A stretch of 64,000 bases of DNA from Devosia sp. Leaf420 (GTDB lineage: Bacteria; Pseudomonadota; Alphaproteobacteria; Rhizobiales; Devosiaceae), in assembly GCF_001425445.1 (NCBI RefSeq), contig NZ_LMQU01000013.1, positions 248,001 through 312,000 of the forward strand, given 5' to 3'. This document shows positions 36,812 to 47,059 of this stretch, one piece after another (the stretch's first letter is position 1; the number at the start of each line of letters is the position of its first letter). The notes below the pieces were generated by a model. The model worked only from the letters and a program-made list of their open reading frames with translations, was not told the DNA's origin and made no database searches. The translations under genes and the position numbers were made by a program.

Positions 36812-37492
36812 TCAGGCGATGCGGCTCGTTGCCGCCTCGCGGATAGCCGCGAGGCGGCCGGCATAGGTTGCGGGGTCATTGCCGCCATAAATCGACGAAC
36901 CGGCAACCAATACATTGGCCCCGGCGTCGACCACGGCACGGGCATTTTCAGCGGTTATACCGCCATCGACCTCGAGGTCGATATCGCGCCCGCCGATCAA
37001 CGCCTTGGCCTGGCGGATCTTGTTGATCGATTCTGGGATAAAACTCTGGCCGCCGAAGCCTGGATTGACGCTCATGATCAGCACGAGATCGACGTCGTCG
37101 ATGACATGCTGGATGGCGGAAACGGGTGTTGCTGGGTTGAGCGCCACGCCGGCTTTCTTGCCGAGGCCGCGAATGGCCTGCAGGCTGCGATGGAGGTGCG
37201 GGCCTGCCTCGGCGTGTACCGTGATGATATCGGCGCCGCCTCCCGCAAAATCGGCGAGATAGGGGTCGACCGGCGAAATCATGAGGTGCACGTCGAACAC
37301 CTTGTCCGTCACGCCACGGATCGATTTCATGATCGGCGCGCCGAAGCTGATGTTGGGGACGAAGTGGCCATCCATCACGTCGACATGGATATAGTCTGCC
37401 CCGGCCGCGACGATGGCCGAGACCTCATCCCCGAGCCGCGAAAAATCGGCGGAGAGGATCGACGGAGCGATGCGAAGAGGACGGGCCGGCAT
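36812..37492 (-). CDS. rpe: ribulose-phosphate 3-epimerase
   Basis: 226-residue TIM barrel of the pentose phosphate pathway. Seen: [40 protein letters not shown] with metal ligands, [20 protein letters not shown] and [20 protein letters not shown]. It is probably cotranscribed with purB. It is divergent from dgt across a 200-bp spacer with no other feature seen. Confidence 0.96.
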   Translation of the reverse strand: MPARPLRIAPSILSADFSRLGDEVSAIVAAGADYIHVDVMDGHFVPNISFGAPIMKSIRGVTDKVFDVHLMISPVDPYLADFAGGGADIITVHAEAGPHLHRSLQAIRGLGKKAGVALNPATPVSAIQHVIDDVDLVLIMSVNPGFGGQSFIPESINKIRQAKALIGGRDIDLEVDGGITAENARAVVDAGANVLVAGSSIYGGNDPATYAGRLAAIREAATSRIA

Positions 37493-37692
37493 GAAGGCAC
37501 CTCAGCGACAGAGCGTATTCAGGTATTCGGTCTGGCTATAGGGCGGTCACGGCGCGGGGGCAAGTGAAGTCTCCGCGCCCACCCATATCGCTCGCCACAC
37601 GTGCATAGCTGTTGAAAAGGCGGCGCTTTGCCGGGACTCCGACATGTTTGGCAGTTCATATCCAGTGTCGCTTGTCTGTGTGAGGACCAGTC

Positions 37693-39036
37693 ATGGAATG
37701 GAACCGCCTGATTTCCGAGGAACGCCTCGGGGACAAGAAGACTGCGTCGCAGGCGAGCCGGTCCATTTTCGTGCAAGACCACGACCGCATCGTCTTTTCC
37801 GCACCCTTCCGGCGCCTCGCCAACAAGACGCAGGTGCAGCCGCTTTATGAGCACGACCATGTGCATCATCGCCTCATCCATTCCATCGAGGTCAGCAGCG
37901 TTGGCCGATCGCTTGCCATGCGCATTGGCCAGTGGCTGGTCGGGCAGGAGCTGATCAGTCCCGGCGACGAGCATGCCCTCGCCAATATCGTTCAGGCCGC
38001 CAGCGTCGCCCATGACATCGGCAATCCGCCATTCGGCCATTCCGGCGAAGATGCGATGGGCTCCTGGTTTGCCGAGCAGTTTGCGGCAAGCAAAGGGATA
38101 GCCCGCGAGGTCGATGCAGCGATCCAGCCAGAGTTCACCGCCTTTGAAGGAAATGCCCAGGGATTTCGCATTTTGACGCGGCTTGAAATGCGTCGCAACG
38201 ACGGTGGCATGAGACTCTCGAAGGCAACGCTCGGTGCTTTCATGAAGTATCCGGTGACTGCTAGGACACGCGCTGCGCTCAAGGCAAGCAACGAGACGAG
38301 CTATGTCGGCCTCAAGAAATTCGGTTTCTTCAGCAGCGAGGAGGCGTTGTTTGAGGATGTCGCAACGACGCTAGGCTTGCCCGAAGAGCGCATCGGCGTC
38401 CAGAAATGGTGGCGCCGCCATCCGCTGGTCTACGTCGTCGAGGCTGCAGACGATATCTGCTACAATATCGTTGATATCGAAGATGCCTTCACCACCGGCG
38501 AACTCTCCTACAAGGAGGTCGTCGCAATCCTCGTCAAGGTTGCAAAGCCGCGCGACGAAAGCGCTGGGGATCGAAGCCAGGCCGAGCACGTCGCCATGCT
38601 GCGCGCCATGGCTATCGGCCAAGCAATTGAAAGCTGCGTCAAAGCCTTCATCGACAACCACGCTGCGATCATGGACGGCACCTTTTCCGGCTCGCTGACT
38701 GAGGTTTGCGAGATGGGCCAGATGTTCACCGACATGCGCCAATTGTCGAACGACCACATTTTCACCGCCCGTCGCAAAACCGAACTGGAAGTCTCCGGCC
38801 GTCGCATCATCAACAATGTCATGTCCGGCATCCTGCCGGTCTACGAAGATCTCGCCGCCGTTGGCTGGCAGCCAGAAAGCCTTGGCTCTCGCTCCCAACA
38901 ACTGGTGCGGGCGCTCGATCTTGACCTGCGCGATCTGACCACACCGGCCGAGGCACTCCACGCGCTAGCCGATTACACGTCCGGCATGACAGACCGCTAC
39001 GCGCTCCGCATTTCCAAAATGCTCTCGGGCCATTAG
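37693..39036 (+). CDS. dgt: deoxyguanosinetriphosphate triphosphohydrolase (dGTPase)
   Basis: 447-residue HD-domain enzyme that hydrolyses dGTP or other dNTPs to nucleoside and triphosphate. Seen: HDRIVFSAPFRRLANKTQVQ, HHRLIHSIEVSSVGRSL with the first His, and ASVAHDIGNPPFGHSGEDAM with the HD pair. GAGGACC precedes the ATG. It belongs to the long dGTPase group rather than the short type. It is relevant to dNTP pool control together with the neighbouring purine genes. Confidence 0.92.
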   Translation: MEWNRLISEERLGDKKTASQASRSIFVQDHDRIVFSAPFRRLANKTQVQPLYEHDHVHHRLIHSIEVSSVGRSLAMRIGQWLVGQELISPGDEHALANIVQAASVAHDIGNPPFGHSGEDAMGSWFAEQFAASKGIAREVDAAIQPEFTAFEGNAQGFRILTRLEMRRNDGGMRLSKATLGAFMKYPVTARTRAALKASNETSYVGLKKFGFFSSEEALFEDVATTLGLPEERIGVQKWWRRHPLVYVVEAADDICYNIVDIEDAFTTGELSYKEVVAILVKVAKPRDESAGDRSQAEHVAMLRAMAIGQAIESCVKAFIDNHAAIMDGTFSGSLTEVCEMGQMFTDMRQLSNDHIFTARRKTELEVSGRRIINNVMSGILPVYEDLAAVGWQPESLGSRSQQLVRALDLDLRDLTTPAEALHALADYTSGMTDRYALRISKMLSGH

Positions 39037-39121
39037 TCCTCACATCGGCGCGATGCGACGGTAAGGCAGATTGCTTTACGGCGCTGCCGCGCTAGAGAAG
39101 GCGTGAACGAGGAGCGTCACC

Positions 39122-39859
39122 TTGGAATTTTCCCTGCCTCTGGTCATCGGCGCAGGCGTCTTGAGCTTTCTTAGCCCCTGCGTCCTTCCGCTGGTTCCGC
39201 CCTATCTGACCTATATGAGCGGCGCGAGTTTCGACCAGCTCCGCGACGATGTGGATACCGGTGCGGGCAAGCTGACCCTCAAGGTCGCGATCACCTCGCT
39301 CTTTTTTATCCTCGGCTTTTCGGTCGTCTTCGTTACCCTTGGCGCAACCGCAACGGCGTTTGGCCAGGTGTTCCGGCAGCTCTTGCCGATCCTGACCCCC
39401 GTTGCCGGCGTCGTCATCATCGCCATGGGACTTCATTTCCTCGGCGTTTATCGCCTGGCCTTTCTCGACCGCCAGTTGCGGCACAATGGTCCCGGCGTAG
39501 CGTCAGGTCCGGGTGGTGGCTTCCTGCTCGGCCTCGCCTTTGCCATCGGCTGGACCCCGTGCATCGGACCCGTGCTCGCTGCCATCCTCTCAGTTGCCGC
39601 CAGCCGCGATACAGCCTGGGAAGGCGCTTCGTTGCTCGGGCTTTATTCGCTTGGCCTCGGCATCCCCTTCTTCCTCGCGGGCATTGCCATCGGCCCGTTC
39701 CTGACGTTCTTCCATTCCTTCAAGCGGCATCTTCACACCGTCGAGAAAGTGATGGGCGGCCTGCTGGTGGTCACCGGCGTGTTGTTTCTTACGGGCAATT
39801 TTACCCGCATATCGTTCTGGTTCCTCGAGACTTTTCCAGTGCTGTCGACCTTCGGCTGA
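39122..39859 (+). CDS. ccdA: cytochrome c biogenesis protein CcdA
   Basis: 245-residue membrane protein that passes electrons from thioredoxin across the inner membrane to apocytochrome c reduction. Redox Cys are in SFLSPCVLPLVPPYLTYM (helix 1) and AIGWTPCIGPVLAAILSV (helix 4). It starts at TTG 39122 with GAGGAG seven bases upstream. Six helices are expected. No ccm genes are nearby. Confidence 0.92.
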   Translation: MEFSLPLVIGAGVLSFLSPCVLPLVPPYLTYMSGASFDQLRDDVDTGAGKLTLKVAITSLFFILGFSVVFVTLGATATAFGQVFRQLLPILTPVAGVVIIAMGLHFLGVYRLAFLDRQLRHNGPGVASGPGGGFLLGLAFAIGWTPCIGPVLAAILSVAASRDTAWEGASLLGLYSLGLGIPFFLAGIAIGPFLTFFHSFKRHLHTVEKVMGGLLVVTGVLFLTGNFTRISFWFLETFPVLSTFG

Positions 39860-39862
39860 GCA

Positions 39863-39898
39863 GGACTTTCTTAACCCTCTCAAATTTTCTGAAAGTCC
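39863..39898. repeat. inverted repeat downstream of ccdA
   Basis: GGACTTTC and GAAAGTCC separated by 20 bases. The lack of a T-run and the large loop make it a weak terminator; it could be part of the promoter region of the next gene. Confidence 0.3.
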
Positions 39899-39976
39899 CA
39901 GAACAATTTCTGAGCGATCTTCAGCCTCGGTTTACTCGCGTGCCGCAATGCTTGCGGCGCTATTGGGGCGGGGAAT

Positions 39977-41236
39977 ATGGGTACGGCACACATCAACAGC
40001 CAACCATTACTTCGGGCACTCGCTATTGAAAGCGATGCGCTCGAGCAAAGAGCCGAAGCAGCGCCGCGTCTCGGCGTGCGCGTCAGCGCGCGGTTCACCC
40101 GCAATATTGATGATGTCGAGGCTGTTTGGCGGTCGCTGACCGAGAGTAGCGTCGAGTCGCCCGGGCAGAGCTTTGATTTTATCAAACTCTGGATCGCTGA
40201 TCGCGGCATTGCCCAAAAGGACCAAGCCTTCATCGTTGGCGAAATCGAGGGCGAGCCAGTCGCGCTGATGCCGCTCCATCGCCGCCGGCAGCTCGGCGTT
40301 ACGGTCTACACGTGGTTCCCGCGCTCCCAGGTCGGTTGCTACGCGCCGATTTCAAATTACGAAAAGCTCACGCTGCTTGGCCCCGCCGGCCGCTTGCAAC
40401 TTTGGCAATCGATGATCGCCGAACTGCCTGATGCCGACGCGGTCTACCTTCGCGCCATTCCCGCCGAAATCACGGGCTACGGCGGGCTTTTCGACGAACT
40501 CGGCAGCGCCCTCGCGGTCGAAACGCTCTACCGCTCCGAGTTCTCGTCCTGGGAACAGTGCGATCAGATCCAGCGCAGTCGTAGCCGCCGTAAGCATGAT
40601 CGGCAGCAAGGTGATCGTCTCGCAGCGCTCGGCGAAGTTGGGTTCGAATTCGTTACCAATCCGGTAACCGGCAAGGCCGCCATTGAGGTGATGTTCCGCC
40701 AGCGTTCCGCCCGCTTCAAGGCGCAGGGCATTCGCGACACGTTTGTTTGCGACAACCTCGTCGATTTCTACCAGAAGGCGATGCAGCCGGGCTCGGGGCT
40801 CGATGTCCGCCTCCACGTTCTCCGCCTCAACGGCGATATCGTCGCGGTGCGCTACAATATCGTCCATGGTACTCGAATGTTTTGCCTGATCTCGTCAATG
40901 AGCGACGATCCTGCCATCCAGAACGGTTCGCCGGGCAAGCAGTGTCTGTTGCGCGTCATGCAGTCGGTGTTCGATGGCGGTTTCACCATGTTCGACATGG
41001 GCTCCGGCTTCACCGACGAGAAACGCCATTGGTGCAACGTGCAGATTCCGATCCGCCAGCACTATGTCGGTCGCACCTGGAAAGGCCGGCTTTCTGTCGG
41101 ACTGCACCAGCAGTTCCAGAAGGCGCGTGCTCAGGCCAAGGCCAATCCGCGCATCAAGAGCGCAATCCGGACCGCGCATCAGACCCGCGATCGCCTTTTC
41201 GGCAAGAAGCCGCAGGCGTCCCAGACCTCAGAGTAG
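39977..41236 (+). CDS. CelD/BcsL-like GNAT-fold acyltransferase
   Basis: 419 residues. The C-terminal half (about 170-360) has the Acetyltransf_6/FemAB-like pattern: [40 protein letters not shown], and [20 protein letters not shown]. Proteins of this group are linked to cellulose (CelD) or capsule and lipid modification. A basic C-terminus follows. No polysaccharide genes are adjacent. It overlaps the radC 3' end by 9 bp. Confidence 0.8.
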   Translation: MGTAHINSQPLLRALAIESDALEQRAEAAPRLGVRVSARFTRNIDDVEAVWRSLTESSVESPGQSFDFIKLWIADRGIAQKDQAFIVGEIEGEPVALMPLHRRRQLGVTVYTWFPRSQVGCYAPISNYEKLTLLGPAGRLQLWQSMIAELPDADAVYLRAIPAEITGYGGLFDELGSALAVETLYRSEFSSWEQCDQIQRSRSRRKHDRQQGDRLAALGEVGFEFVTNPVTGKAAIEVMFRQRSARFKAQGIRDTFVCDNLVDFYQKAMQPGSGLDVRLHVLRLNGDIVAVRYNIVHGTRMFCLISSMSDDPAIQNGSPGKQCLLRVMQSVFDGGFTMFDMGSGFTDEKRHWCNVQIPIRQHYVGRTWKGRLSVGLHQQFQKARAQAKANPRIKSAIRTAHQTRDRLFGKKPQASQTSE

Positions 41237-41953
41237 TTTCAGCCCGCGCAAGGAGGCATGACCCGATCGACCGATGATGATGTGGTCGTGGAGTGTTATG
41301 CCCATCTGCCGGGCGATATCTCCGATTTCGCGCGTCATCTTCACATCCGCAGGCGAAGGCGATGGATCGCCGGACGGATGATTGTGGACGAGGATCAATG
41401 CGGAAGCGGACAATTCCAGCGTTCGCTTAATGACCTCGCGAGGATAGACCGGCGTGTGGTCGACCGTCCCGACCTGTTGCACCTCATCGGCAATCAGTCG
41501 ATTCTTCTTATCGAGGAAGAGAACTCGGAACTGTTCGATGTTTTCGAAAGCCATGGCGCTTCGGCAATAGTCGATCAACTGCGTCCACGATGAGAGGATT
41601 GGCTTTTCGACATTGATCTGATCGCGCCCATAGCGCTGCGCCACGGCCTGCATGACCTTGAGGTGGGTGATCGAGGTTTCCCCAAGCCCCTTGATCTCCG
41701 CCAGGCGCGCAGGGGCCGCACCGAGGACTTCCGAGATCGAACCAAAGCGCGCCAGAAGGTCCTTGGCCAGCGCTTTGGTATCGCGCTGGGGCAAAATGAT
41801 ATGGAGGAGCAGCTCAAGCAGTTCGTAGTCCGCAAGGCCATCCCCGCCTACGGCATTGAACCGCTCGCGTGCTCGCTCGCGATGCCCAAGATAATGCGGT
41901 TTCATCGGCGCTTCCGCCAGCCCACCGGATTTGGTCTCGGGTTTGTCGCTCAA
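41228..41953 (-). CDS. radC: RadC-family JAB-domain protein
   Basis: 241 residues from TTG 41953, which lies two bases after the map stop with GGAAG before it; ATG 41905 (225 residues) is the alternative. An N-terminal helix-hairpin-helix ([20 protein letters not shown]) is followed by the JAB metal motif [20 protein letters not shown]. The historic DNA-repair assignment is doubtful, so function remains uncertain. The map-radC pairing is common in Rhizobiales. Confidence 0.88.
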   Translation of the reverse strand: MSDKPETKSGGLAEAPMKPHYLGHRERARERFNAVGGDGLADYELLELLLHIILPQRDTKALAKDLLARFGSISEVLGAAPARLAEIKGLGETSITHLKVMQAVAQRYGRDQINVEKPILSSWTQLIDYCRSAMAFENIEQFRVLFLDKKNRLIADEVQQVGTVDHTPVYPREVIKRTLELSASALILVHNHPSGDPSPSPADVKMTREIGDIARQMGITLHDHIIIGRSGHASLRGLKLL

Positions 41954-41955
41954 CG

Positions 41956-42786
41956 CTACTTCCGTGCTGCGAGAGGATTGAACAGGCCGCCGGGCGAAAG
42001 CGTAAACACCTCGTTGCCGGTTTCCGTGATGCCGATCGAGTGCTCGCACTGCGCCGACAGCGTCCGGTCACGCGTCACTGCGGTCCAGCCATCCGAGAGA
42101 ATTTTCACGTGCGGCTTGCCGAGATTGATCATCGGCTCGATGGTGAAGATCATTCCCGGCTTGATCGGGACGCCGGTGCCCGGCGTTCCGAAATGGAGAA
42201 TGTTCGGCTCGTCGTGGAATAGCCGGCCGACACCATGGCCGACGAAATCACGCACCACGCTCATGCGCTCGCCTTCGGCGACAGCCTGGATCGCCGCACC
42301 GATATCGCCCGTCGTATTACCGGGTTTGGCCGCAGCAAGGCCTGCCTCGAGGCTCGCATAGGTCACTTCGATCAGCCGCTCGGCTTTTCGGGATATTTCT
42401 CCGACGGGGTACATGCGGCTCGAATCGCCATACCAGCCATCGACGATAAAGGTCAGGTCGATATTGACGATGTCGCCCTCGCGCATGCCGCGCTCGTCGG
42501 GGATGCCGTGGCAGACAACATGGTTGATCGATGTGCAGATCGAATGCCGATAGCCTTTGTAGAATAGCGTTGCAGGCACGGCGCCATGATCGCGACCAAA
42601 TTCGTAGGCGATCTGGTCAAGCTTTGCTGTGTCGACGCCCGGCTCGACATACTTCGCCAGGATGTCCAATGCCTGTGCCGTCAGCGCGCCGGCCTTGCGC
42701 ATGCCCTCAAAGCCTTCCGTCCCATGGATCGGAATGATGCCGGCGGTGCGACGCGGTTTGGCGGATGCTTCGACGTAGGTAACCAT
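41956..42786 (-). CDS. map: methionine aminopeptidase, type I
   Basis: 276 residues; removes initiator Met from nascent proteins. Metal ligands are in [20 protein letters not shown] (two Asp), [20 protein letters not shown] (His) and [19 protein letters not shown] (Glu), ending with the Glu in [20 protein letters not shown]. It is translated immediately before radC. Confidence 0.96.
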   Translation of the reverse strand: MVTYVEASAKPRRTAGIIPIHGTEGFEGMRKAGALTAQALDILAKYVEPGVDTAKLDQIAYEFGRDHGAVPATLFYKGYRHSICTSINHVVCHGIPDERGMREGDIVNIDLTFIVDGWYGDSSRMYPVGEISRKAERLIEVTYASLEAGLAAAKPGNTTGDIGAAIQAVAEGERMSVVRDFVGHGVGRLFHDEPNILHFGTPGTGVPIKPGMIFTIEPMINLGKPHVKILSDGWTAVTRDRTLSAQCEHSIGITETGNEVFTLSPGGLFNPLAARK

Positions 42787-42908
42787 GCAGGACTCCGGAT
42801 GATGCCCTAAACCTAGTCAGTTGCTGCCGCAATGGAAAGGGCTTCTAACCTTGACGGCGCGTTGGGGCAGGGGCATTCCTCTTGGCTCAAACACCACCGG
42901 GTCCCATC

Positions 42909-43679
42909 ATGTCCAGTCAAGCGCGCGTCACTGCCGGTCTCCTCGTCATCGGCGACGAAATCCTCTCCGGCCGCACCAAGGACGTGAACATCGGCGCCGT
43001 CGCCGATTTCTGCACCGATCTTGGCATCGACCTCACCGAAGTCCGGGTCGTCAGCGACGTCGAAGAGTCGATCGTCGAAGCCGTCAACGCGCTTCGCCAG
43101 CGCTATACCTACGTCTTCACAACGGGCGGCATAGGCCCGACCCACGACGACATCACCGCCGACGCCATCGCCAAGGCATTCGGCGTGGCGCTGCCAATCA
43201 ATCCGCAGGCCCGCGCCATGCTCGAAGCCCGCTGGGCCCAGACTGGCACCGAGGTCAACGAGGCGCGCCTGCGCATGGCGCGCATCCCGGAAGGCGCCGA
43301 TCTCATCGTCAATTCCGTCAGCGCCGCTCCCGGCTTTCGCATCGGCAATGTCCATGTCATGGCCGGCGTCCCCGTCATCATGCGCGCCATGCTCGAAGCG
43401 CTCGCCCCAAAACTTGAAGGCGGGAAGAAGGTCCTTTCTAAAACCGTCAAAGCGGCAGTCGGTGAAGGAACTCTCGGCGGCCCGCTTGGGGCACTGCAGG
43501 CAGAGTACCCCGACGTGAAGATGGGCTCTTATCCACAGATGGGCAAAGACCGCGTTATGACCGAGCTCGTCTTGCGCTCTTCCGACGAGGCGCGGCTAAA
43601 CGAGGCCACCGAGAAGGTGCGCGCCATGGTATTAGACGCTCACGAAAAGGCCGGTATCGCGCCACCCGATGCGGAATGA
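42909..43679 (+). CDS. CinA N-terminal-type molybdopterin-binding protein
   Basis: 256 residues. MoCF fold of the CinA N-terminal domain: AGLLVIGDEILSGRTKDVNI, TYVFTTGGIGPTHDDITADA and RMARIPEGADLIVNS. The CinA C-terminal deamidase domain is absent. Known full-length CinA proteins hydrolyse ADP-ribose or NMN; activity here is uncertain. The ATG at 42909 is chosen because the fold begins just after it; TTG 42882 is possible. Confidence 0.85.
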   Translation: MSSQARVTAGLLVIGDEILSGRTKDVNIGAVADFCTDLGIDLTEVRVVSDVEESIVEAVNALRQRYTYVFTTGGIGPTHDDITADAIAKAFGVALPINPQARAMLEARWAQTGTEVNEARLRMARIPEGADLIVNSVSAAPGFRIGNVHVMAGVPVIMRAMLEALAPKLEGGKKVLSKTVKAAVGEGTLGGPLGALQAEYPDVKMGSYPQMGKDRVMTELVLRSSDEARLNEATEKVRAMVLDAHEKAGIAPPDAE

Positions 43680-43758
43680 TTGGCGGATTGGCCGCGCTTT
43701 GATATGGACGGTCCCCACGAAGGATCAATCGGCCCGCACGCCCCCGGAGTTTTGAGCG

Positions 43759-44256
43759 TTGAGCAATCCCAACCAGAAGTCGTTTCCCGTCACCTGGGAC
43801 CAGTTTCACCGCGATAGCCGCGCCTTGGCGTGGCGCCTCGCCAGCCTCGGCCCGTTTGATGCAGTCGTCGCCATTGCTCGTGGTGGGCTTGTACCGGCCG
43901 CTATCGTGGCGCGCGAATTGAACATCCGCACTGTCGAGACTGTGGCGGCAAAGAGCTACGACCACCAGAACCAGACGGGCATCAAGATCCTCAAGGAAAT
44001 CAGCCAGCCGGTCATCGAGCTTTGCAAGGGTGGCGGCAAGATCCTGATCGTCGACGATCTCGTCGATACCGGCAACACCGCCCGCGTTGTCCGCGAAATG
44101 CTCCCCGGCGCTCATTTTGCCACTGTCTATGCCAAGCCCAAGGGCCGCGAAATGGTGGATACGTTCATCACCGAAGTCAGCCAGGACACCTGGATCTTCT
44201 TCCCGTGGGACCTCGACGTCGCTTACGTCGCTCCGATCTCGGGCGGCACAGACTGA
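43759..44256 (+). CDS. gpt: xanthine-guanine phosphoribosyltransferase
   Basis: 165 residues; salvages xanthine/guanine with PRPP. The PRPP-binding loop is [20 protein letters not shown] and the base-binding end has [19 protein letters not shown]. It starts at TTG 43759 with GGAG at a suitable distance. It complements the de novo purine genes in this window. Confidence 0.93.
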   Translation: MSNPNQKSFPVTWDQFHRDSRALAWRLASLGPFDAVVAIARGGLVPAAIVARELNIRTVETVAAKSYDHQNQTGIKILKEISQPVIELCKGGGKILIVDDLVDTGNTARVVREMLPGAHFATVYAKPKGREMVDTFITEVSQDTWIFFPWDLDVAYVAPISGGTD

Positions 44257-44934
44257 TCAGCCAGGCTTTTTGCCCAACCAGATAACGTGCCGCGCGCCGC
44301 GACCGCCGCTGCGCGCGCGCACTTTTACTTCTTCGACCGAAAATCCCGCTGCCGCCAAACGCTTTGTGAATGGCTCACTCGGATGCGCCGACCAAACAGC
44401 GAGCACGCCGCCCGGACACAAGGCATCCAGCGACGTTCTGAGCGACTTGAGCCCATAGAGCTTGTCGTTCTGCTCCCGGCTCACGCCGTCCGGCCCATTG
44501 TCCACATCGAGCAAGATCGCATCATAGGCAGCTTTCCGCGCCGCGATAAGTTTTCCGACGTCGTCATTGACGATTCTGACCCGCGGGTCATCCAGGCAGG
44601 TACCGAAAACTGGCGTCAGCGGACCGCGCGCCCAGGCGATGATCTCAGGGACCAGTTCCGCCACGACCAATTCGCTGTCCGGCCCAAAACACGCCTGTGC
44701 CGCACGCAGCGTAAAACCCAAGCCGAGGCCGCCGATCAAAACGCGCGCCTGGGGACGCTTGCCCACGCGATCGGCGCTCAGTGTCGCCAGCGCTTCTTCC
44801 GAGCCACTGAGGCGGCTGTTCATCAGCTCATTGGTGCCGAGCATGATGGAGAATTCATCGTCCCGCTGCATCAGTTTGAGCTGGGTTTTGTCCCCCGGGA
44901 CATTTGCCGTATCGAGATGGATCCAGGGTTTCAT
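44257..44934 (-). CDS. spermidine-synthase-like methyltransferase-fold protein
   Basis: 225 residues with a Rossmann fold: ARVLIGGLGLGFTLRAAQAC (SAM/dcSAM-binding loop), ELVVAELVPEIIAWARG, and YDAILLDVDNGPDGVSREQN. It resembles the spermine/spermidine synthase superfamily but lacks the usual N-terminal polyamine-synthase beta domain, so polyamine synthesis is not assured. It abuts the convergent gpt stop with no gap. The upstream neighbour is tRNA-Leu. Confidence 0.78.
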   Translation of the reverse strand: MKPWIHLDTANVPGDKTQLKLMQRDDEFSIMLGTNELMNSRLSGSEEALATLSADRVGKRPQARVLIGGLGLGFTLRAAQACFGPDSELVVAELVPEIIAWARGPLTPVFGTCLDDPRVRIVNDDVGKLIAARKAAYDAILLDVDNGPDGVSREQNDKLYGLKSLRTSLDALCPGGVLAVWSAHPSEPFTKRLAAAGFSVEEVKVRARSGGRGARHVIWLGKKPG

Positions 44935-44953
44935 GAGCGCTCGGATAAGGAGA

Positions 44954-45038
44954 TGGTGCGGGCGACGGGAATCGAACCCGTACAGCGTTAGCCGAGGGAT
45001 TTTAAGTCCCTTGTGTCTACCAGTTTCACCACGCCCGC
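44954..45038 (-). tRNA. tRNA-Leu (UAA anticodon)
   Basis: 85 bases including the encoded CCA (44954-44956). Acceptor stem GCGGGCG / CGCCCGC, anticodon stem-loop AGGGA-CTTAAAA-TCCCT with anticodon TAA (45002-45004), a long class II variable arm (CTCGGCTAACG region) and T arm GGGTTCGATTCCC. All canonical features are visible, so the call is firm. Confidence 0.95.
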
Positions 45039-45117
45039 TTGGCTCGGTGGCCCGTGTTTGTCACAAGGCGATGCGCAAGACAATTGTGCTCTGACGATTC
45101 TCAACCCCGGAGAGAAG

Positions 45118-45498
45118 ATGATCGAACGCATCGAAACCGGCATTGCGCCATCCTCGGCGCCGATCAATGACGCTGTGCGCGCCGGCAAGCATCTCTGGCT
45201 CGTGGCTATCGCCGAAGATCCGGTCAGCGGCGAGATCGTCGAGGGCGGTATCGAAGCACAGGCTCGCCGCTGTATCGAGAACCTGCAGATCGCACTCAAT
45301 GCCGCTGGCGGCACGCTTGCCAACCTCGTCATGGTGCAGATTTTTCTTGTCGACAGCGCCGACGCCCCTGGCATGAACACGGTCTACCGCGAGTTTTTTA
45401 CTCAGCAGCCATTCCCGGTCCGCGCCACGGTGGTCGTCAAGGAATTGCTCGCCAAGGGGCTCAAAATCGAAATCACAGCCACGGCGGTCCTCGACTGA
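45118..45498 (+). CDS. RidA (YjgF/YER057c) family protein
   Basis: 126 residues; RidA proteins hydrolyse reactive enamine/imine intermediates such as 2-aminoacrylate. Seen: the trimer-forming C-terminus FPVRATVVVKELLAKGLKIE with the conserved Arg, and the central QARRCIENLQIALNAAGGTL. ATG 45118 follows GGAGAGAAG. Its stop overlaps the start of the next gene by one base (TGATG), so they are coupled. Confidence 0.88.
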   Translation: MIERIETGIAPSSAPINDAVRAGKHLWLVAIAEDPVSGEIVEGGIEAQARRCIENLQIALNAAGGTLANLVMVQIFLVDSADAPGMNTVYREFFTQQPFPVRATVVVKELLAKGLKIEITATAVLD

Positions 45499-45776
45499 TG
45501 CTGCTCAAACTCGCGCTTCTCGAAGACATCAAGGCCGGCAAGGTCGATGTGATCTTCCGCCGCTGGAACCGTCCGACCGTTAAAACCGGCGGCACGCTCA
45601 AGACCAAGCTTGGTCAACTGTCGATCGTTTCCGTCACCGATATGAGTGCGGATGAAGTTACCGATAAAGATGCCAAGCGCGCCGGTTTCACCGATGTCGC
45701 CGATTTCCGCAAATGGCTCGACACCATGAAGGAAGGCAGCATTTTCCAGCGGATCGAAGTGAGGTTCGAAGACTGA
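45498..45776 (+). CDS. small ASCH/PUA-like protein
   Basis: 92 residues: MLLKLALLEDIKAGKVDVIF, VKTGGTLKTKLGQLSIVSVT and DAKRAGFTDVADFRKWLDTM. The pattern of a short barrel plus the D-A-x-R-x-G-F region resembles ASCH-fold proteins, which bind RNA or act on nucleosides. The resemblance is by eye only. It is translated with RidA. Confidence 0.6.
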   Translation: MLLKLALLEDIKAGKVDVIFRRWNRPTVKTGGTLKTKLGQLSIVSVTDMSADEVTDKDAKRAGFTDVADFRKWLDTMKEGSIFQRIEVRFED

Positions 45777-45789
45777 TCAGAAAGACCGG

Positions 45790-46461
45790 TCAGAAGGGCG
45801 TTGGCGCCACGAAGGTCATGAACTCTTCGCGCGTTGGATGGGTAAAACCCAGCTCTGCCGCATGCAGTTGGAGCCGATCGGCCGCCTTGAAGTCATCCTC
45901 TTCGGCATAGAATGCGTCGCCGAGGATGACATGACCAATGGCGAGCATATGCACGCGCAACTGGTGCGTCCGGCCGGTCAGTGGCACCAGCTTTACGCGT
46001 GTCGCATTGGTTTCGCGCTCTAAAACCTGCCATTCGGTCTTGGCGTGGCGTCCATTCTCGAAATCGACGCGCTGTCTTGGTTTGTTTTCCCAATCGGTCG
46101 CAAGGGGCAGGTCGATGACGCCGCTGTCTTCGGCGACGACGCCTGCAACGCGGGCCACATAGCTTTTCGTCGTCTGCCGATGTTCGAACTGGCTGCCGAT
46201 GCGTCCATGGGCGCGCTTGTTGAGCGCCAGCACCAAGACACCTGACGTGTCCTTGTCGAGCCGATGACACATGCCGGCGGTTGGCCACGTCTGTCGCGCG
46301 CGATGTTCGACGCAATCCCAGAGGCTGGGATCCTTGCCGGGAACGCTCAACAAGCCGCTCTGCTTGTCCACCACCAGAATATCGTCATCGACGTGGATCA
46401 CGTTGAGATAGGGATCGGTGGGCGGAAAATAGTTAAGCAGTGTGGGCATGGGACCGGGCAT
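45790..46461 (-). CDS. RluA-family pseudouridine synthase
   Basis: 223 residues. The catalytic motif is GMCHRLDKDTSGVLVLALNK, preceded by DDILVVDKQSGLLSVPGKD and followed by LVPLTGRTHQLRVHMLAIGH. There is no S4 domain, so it resembles RluA (23S rRNA U746 and tRNA U32) rather than RluC/D. Whether rRNA or tRNA is the target is not determinable. Its 5' end is near the alkyltransferase gene on the opposite strand. Confidence 0.88.
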   Translation of the reverse strand: MPGPMPTLLNYFPPTDPYLNVIHVDDDILVVDKQSGLLSVPGKDPSLWDCVEHRARQTWPTAGMCHRLDKDTSGVLVLALNKRAHGRIGSQFEHRQTTKSYVARVAGVVAEDSGVIDLPLATDWENKPRQRVDFENGRHAKTEWQVLERETNATRVKLVPLTGRTHQLRVHMLAIGHVILGDAFYAEEDDFKAADRLQLHAAELGFTHPTREEFMTFVAPTPF

Positions 46462-46515
46462 GCCGGGGCTTTAGCAGAGCTTGGCCGTTTTCACCAACCC
46501 TACTATGCTCGCACG

Positions 46516-47052
46516 ATGCATAGCACGACCTTCACTACGGCGCTCGGCGAATTCGCACTGATCTGGACCGACCAAGGCATCAGGCGCGTATTCCTGCCCG
46601 GCAACGAAGCCATCGCGCTCGAGCATCGCCTTGCACAACTCGGCGCCCAACGCTCGGAGCCGCCGCGGGTAATCAGCGCTGTGCTCGACAGGATCGAGGA
46701 CTATGCCGAAGGCGAGGTTGTCGATTTCGCGGATGTCCCGCTTGATCTCGATGGCGTGCCGACCTTCCACCGTCGCTGTTACGACATCCTGCTCACGATT
46801 AGCCGTAGGGAGACAACCACTTATGGTGACATGGCGCGGCAACTAGGCGATGTCGGCCTTTCGCGCGCCGTTGGTCAGGCGATGGGCGCAAATCCTATTC
46901 CCCTTATCATTCCTTGCCACCGCGTTCTTGCGGCGCGCGGTGGGGCTGGAGGCTTTTCTGCACCTGGCGGCACGGCAACCAAGCGCGTCATGCTGGCGTT
47001 GGAAGGTGTGAGCCTTGGCACGCCGCCGGGGCAGATGCAGTTCGCGTTCTAG
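46516..47052 (+). CDS. ogt: O6-alkylguanine-DNA alkyltransferase
   Basis: 178 residues. The Cys acceptor is in NPIPLIIPCHRVLAARGGAG and the helix-turn-helix in TTYGDMARQLGDVGLSRAVG. ATG 46516 begins the N-terminal domain (TTALGEFALIWTDQGIRRVF), so the longer frame upstream is rejected. It removes alkyl groups from O6-guanine in a suicide reaction. No ada regulator is adjacent. Confidence 0.87.
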   Translation: MHSTTFTTALGEFALIWTDQGIRRVFLPGNEAIALEHRLAQLGAQRSEPPRVISAVLDRIEDYAEGEVVDFADVPLDLDGVPTFHRRCYDILLTISRRETTTYGDMARQLGDVGLSRAVGQAMGANPIPLIIPCHRVLAARGGAGGFSAPGGTATKRVMLALEGVSLGTPPGQMQFAF

Positions 47053-47059
47053 GAGTGGC

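Noticed and set aside
42813..43355. Minus-strand frame opposite the CinA-like gene.
   Set aside because: Antisense to MoCF motifs; no start signal.
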